64,000 bases of DNA from contig OZ176052.1 of assembly GCA_964247055.1 (NCBI GenBank), forward strand, positions 12,958,001 through 13,022,000. Direction: 5' to 3'. Positions 61,980 to 64,000 of this stretch are shown one piece after another. Under the pieces are notes generated by a model. That model saw nothing but the letters and a program-made list of their open reading frames with translations. It ran no database searches and was not told the DNA's origin. The stretch's first letter is position 1. Every line of letters begins with the position of its first letter. Position numbers and translations under genes: made by a program. Origin of the DNA: Paragordius varius. Taxonomy: Eukaryota; Nematomorpha.

Positions 61980-64000
61980 GGGTGAACAAAATTATTTTTT
62001 ATACATTCTCTTAGTAGGACTACATCAAAATATAGAGATAGTTTGGCAAACTCTTTCATATCCGATTTTTACAACGATACTTTAAAAATTAATGTATTAA
62101 ACTAGTCGCATCAATACTCAAGTTAAACTTTGTCCTTAAAAATCGAATATTGGTCACCGGTGAACAAAATTATTTTTTATACATTCTCTTAGTAAGACTA
62201 CATCAAAATATAGAAATAGTTTGACAAACTCTTTCATATCCGATTTTTAAAACGATACTTTAAAAATTAATGTATAAAACTAGTCGTATCAATAAATCGC
62301 ATCAATACTCAAGTTAAACTTTGTCCTTAAAAATCGGATATTGCTCACCGGTGAACAAAATAATTTTTTATACATTCTCTTAGTAAGACTACATCAAAAT
62401 ATAGAAATAGTTTGACAAACTCTTTCATATACGATTTTTACAACGATACTTTAAAAATTAATGTATTAAACTAGTCGCATCAATACTCAAGTTAAACTTT
62501 GTCCTTAAAAATCGGATATTAGTCACCGGTGAATAAAATTATTTTTTATATATTCTCTTAGTAAGACTACATCAAAATATAGAAATATTTTGACAAACTC
62601 TTTCACATCCGATTTTTACAACGATACTTTAAAAAATAATGTATAAAACTAGTCGCATCAATACTCAAGTTAAATTTTGTCCTTAAAAATCGAATATTGG
62701 TCACCGGTGAACAAAATTTATTTTTATACATTCTCTTAGTAAGACTACATCAAAATATAGAAATAGTTTGACAAACTCTTTCATATCCGATTTTTACAAC
62801 GATACTTTAAAAATTATGGTATTAAACCAGTCGCATCAATACTCAAGTTAAACTTTGTCCTTAAAAATCGGATATAGGTCACCGGTGAACAAAACTATTT
62901 TTTATACATACTCTTAGTAAGACTACATCAAAATATAGAGATAATTTGACAAACCCTTTCATATCCGATTTTTACAACGATACTTTAAAAATTAATGTAT
63001 AAAACTAGGCGTATCAATAAATCGCATCAATACTCAAGTTAAACTTTGTCCTTAAAAATCGGATATTGGTCACCGGTGAACAAAATTAATTTTTAAACAT
63101 TCTCTTAGTAGGACTACATCAAAATATATAGATAGTTTGGCAAACTGTTTCATATCCGATTTTTACAACGATACTTTAAAAATTAATGTAAAAAACTAGT
63201 CGCATCAATACTCAAGTTAAATTTGTCCTTAAAAATCGGATATTGGTCACCGGTGAATTAAATTATTTTTCATACATTCTCTTAGTAAGACTACATCAAA
63301 ATATAGAAATAGTTTGACAAACTCTTTCATATCCGATTTTTAAAACGATACTTTAAAAATTAATGTATTAAACTAGTCGCATCAATACTCAAGTTAAACT
63401 TTGTCCTTAAAAATCGGATATTGGTCACCGGTAAACAAAATTATTTTTTATACATTCTCTTAGTAAGATAACATCAAAATATAGAAATAGTTTGACAAAC
63501 TCTTTCATATCCGATTTTTACAACGATACTTTAAAAATTATGGTATTAAACCAGTCGCATCAATACTCAAGTTAAACTTTGTCCTTAAAAATCGAATATT
63601 AGTCACCGGTGAACAAAATTTTGTTTTATACATTCTCTTAGTAATACTACATCAAAATATATAGATAGTTTGACAAACTCTTTCATATCCGATTTTTACA
63701 ACGATACTTTAAAAATTAATGTATTAAACTAGTCGCATCAATACTCAAGTTAAACTTTGTCCTTAAAAATCGGATATTGGTCACCGGTGAATAAAATAAT
63801 TTTTTATACATTCTCTTAGTAAGACTACATCAAATTATAGAAATAGTTTGACAAACTCTTTCATATACGATTTTTACAACGATACTTTAAAAATTAATGT
63901 AAACTAGTCGCATCAATACTCAAGTTAAACTTTGTCCTTAAAAATCGGATATTAGTCACCGGTGAATAAAATTATTTTTTATATATTCTCTTAGTAAGAC
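61915..64000. repeat. Duplicate of about 51,290-53,375 (offset 10,625 bp)
   Basis: GGTCACGGGTG (51,351/61,976), ATATTGCTCACC (51,718/62,343), ATATTAGTCACC (51,896/62,521), GATATAGGTCACC (52,251/62,876), GGTGAATTAAATT (52,630/63,255) and AAAATTTTGTTTT (52,992/63,617) all share offset 10,625. Differences seen over more than 2 kb are few: AAAAAATAATG near 62,634, CAAATTATAG near 63,833 and a 3-bp loss at AATGTAAACTAG near 63,900. The block continues past the window end. Confidence 0.87.

Larger units (their letters stand above)
1..64000. repeat. Satellite DNA array, 178-bp monomer family, fills the whole window
   Basis: About 355 head-to-tail copies of one A+T-rich monomer. The landmark GGTCACCGGTGAAC recurs at 75, 266, 447, 638, 816, 995 and 1173, giving spacings of 191, 181, 191, 178, 179 and 178, and the same rhythm continues to the end. 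Every copy I read lies in the same orientation. Both window edges cut a monomer, so the array is larger than 64 kb. There is no unique spacer, transposon, gene or RNA gene. In the consensus the longest stop-free run is about 44 codons (+) or 31 codons (-), so it is non-coding. Such arrays usually form centromeric, pericentromeric or subtelomeric heterochromatin; which applies here cannot be seen. The family is not one I recognise. Confidence 0.98.
44800..64000. repeat. Array subregion 4: late-variant monomers and large near-identical duplications
   Basis: New variants appear from about 44.8 kb: GGTGAATAAAAT, TTATTTTTCATAC, GGTGAATTAAATT, AAAATTTTGTTTTATAC, GTAAGATAACATC, GATATAGGTCACC, GGTCACGGGTG and AATATATAGATAG. 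Type A monomers become less frequent than type B. Almost all of it belongs to duplications of five to fifteen monomers, described separately. No gene or foreign insert was found. Confidence 0.75.

Noticed and set aside
1-64000. Possible protein-coding repeat (periodic open frames)
   Set aside because: In the consensus the longest stop-free run is about 44 codons on + and 31 on -. Monomer lengths of 178 and 191 are not multiples of 3, so no frame persists across copies.
1-64000. CRISPR array
   Set aside because: The repeating unit is 178-191 bp and the whole unit repeats. There are no short repeats separated by unique spacers and no cas genes.
1-64000. Telomeric or subtelomeric simple repeat
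   Set aside because: No runs of TTAGGG, TTTAGGG, TTAGG or similar. The single TTAGGAGG near 17,989 is a monomer variant.
1-64000. CENP-B box
   Set aside because: No match to the TTCG....A..CGGG pattern. The GGTCACGGGTG variant supplies CGGG but lacks the upstream TTCG at the required spacing.
1-64000. Internal transposon, LTR element or other virus-like insert
   Set aside because: No break in the monomer rhythm large enough to hold one. The only large internal irregularity is the 56-bp deletion at 20,979.
1-64000. tRNA, rRNA or pol III box motifs
   Set aside because: No A-box/B-box pair or cloverleaf arms recognisable in the consensus. The AT-rich TATA-like TTTTTTATAC is present in every unit, but nothing downstream supports a transcript.
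1-64000. Assignment to a named satellite or species
   Set aside because: The 178-bp length matches several plant and animal centromeric satellites, but the sequence is not like the Arabidopsis 178-bp repeat or alphoid DNA as I know them, so I assign no name.

Overview
The whole 64-kb window is one uninterrupted satellite DNA array. It consists of roughly 355 head-to-tail copies of an A+T-rich monomer (consensus 178 bp, about 27% G+C by my count). The window starts and ends inside a monomer, so the array continues past both edges. I found no protein-coding gene, RNA gene, transposon insertion, inverted segment or unique sequence. In the consensus monomer the longest stop-free run I counted is about 44 codons on the + strand and about 31 on the - strand. 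Because 178 is not a multiple of 3, every reading frame runs into stops within one or two copies. An array of this kind is typical of eukaryotic (peri)centromeric, subtelomeric or other constitutive heterochromatin. The sequence alone does not say which, and I do not recognise the family or species. The near-nucleosomal monomer length fits a plant or an animal equally well.

Monomer architecture. Counting from GGTCACC as base 1, each copy carries an 18-bp dyad around TCACCGGTGA (one mismatched pair), the short hairpin TAGT-aag-ACTA, the palindrome AGTTTG-a-CAAACT, the hexamer ACTAGT, and the palindrome AAGTT-a-AACTT. A 14-bp inverted repeat (TAAAAATCGGATAT / ATATCCGATTTTTA) encloses the first three of these, with an 85-nt loop and 65 nt to the next pair. 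There are two main length classes, 178 bp and 191 bp. The longer one carries a 13-bp micro-duplication of the CGCATCAATA segment.

Layout. (1) About 1-10.6 kb holds two overlapping multi-monomer tandem duplications, of period 2659 bp (15 monomers) and 2483 bp (14 monomers). (2) About 10.6-19.4 kb holds segmental duplications of period 1961, 2339 and 902 bp, and ends near a patch of unusually diverged monomers at 17.8-18.1 kb. (3) About 19.4-44.8 kb is built from two alternating monomer types (AGAGATAGTTTGG...CTGTTTC and AGAAATAGTTTGA...CTCTTTC), arranged in higher-order repeats of about 1450, 903, 1092, 369 and 1984 bp. It also contains one truncated monomer at 20,979. (4) About 44.8-64 kb carries variants such as GGTGAATAAAAT and TTTTTCATAC, with duplications of 356, 1462, 1436, 2678 and 1080 bp. 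Its last 3.4 kb is a mosaic of two segments that also occur at 47-48.4 kb and 51.3-53.4 kb.

The array reads as a record of repeated unequal exchange and segmental amplification acting on one monomer family. The features most worth following are the dense, well-kept dyad symmetry, the possible origin of the monomer core as a small TA-flanked inverted-repeat element, the retained CpG sites, and the traceable recombination junctions. All coordinates and offsets were worked out by hand from diagnostic variants. Block edges are good to a few bases where a variant marks them and to tens of bases otherwise.
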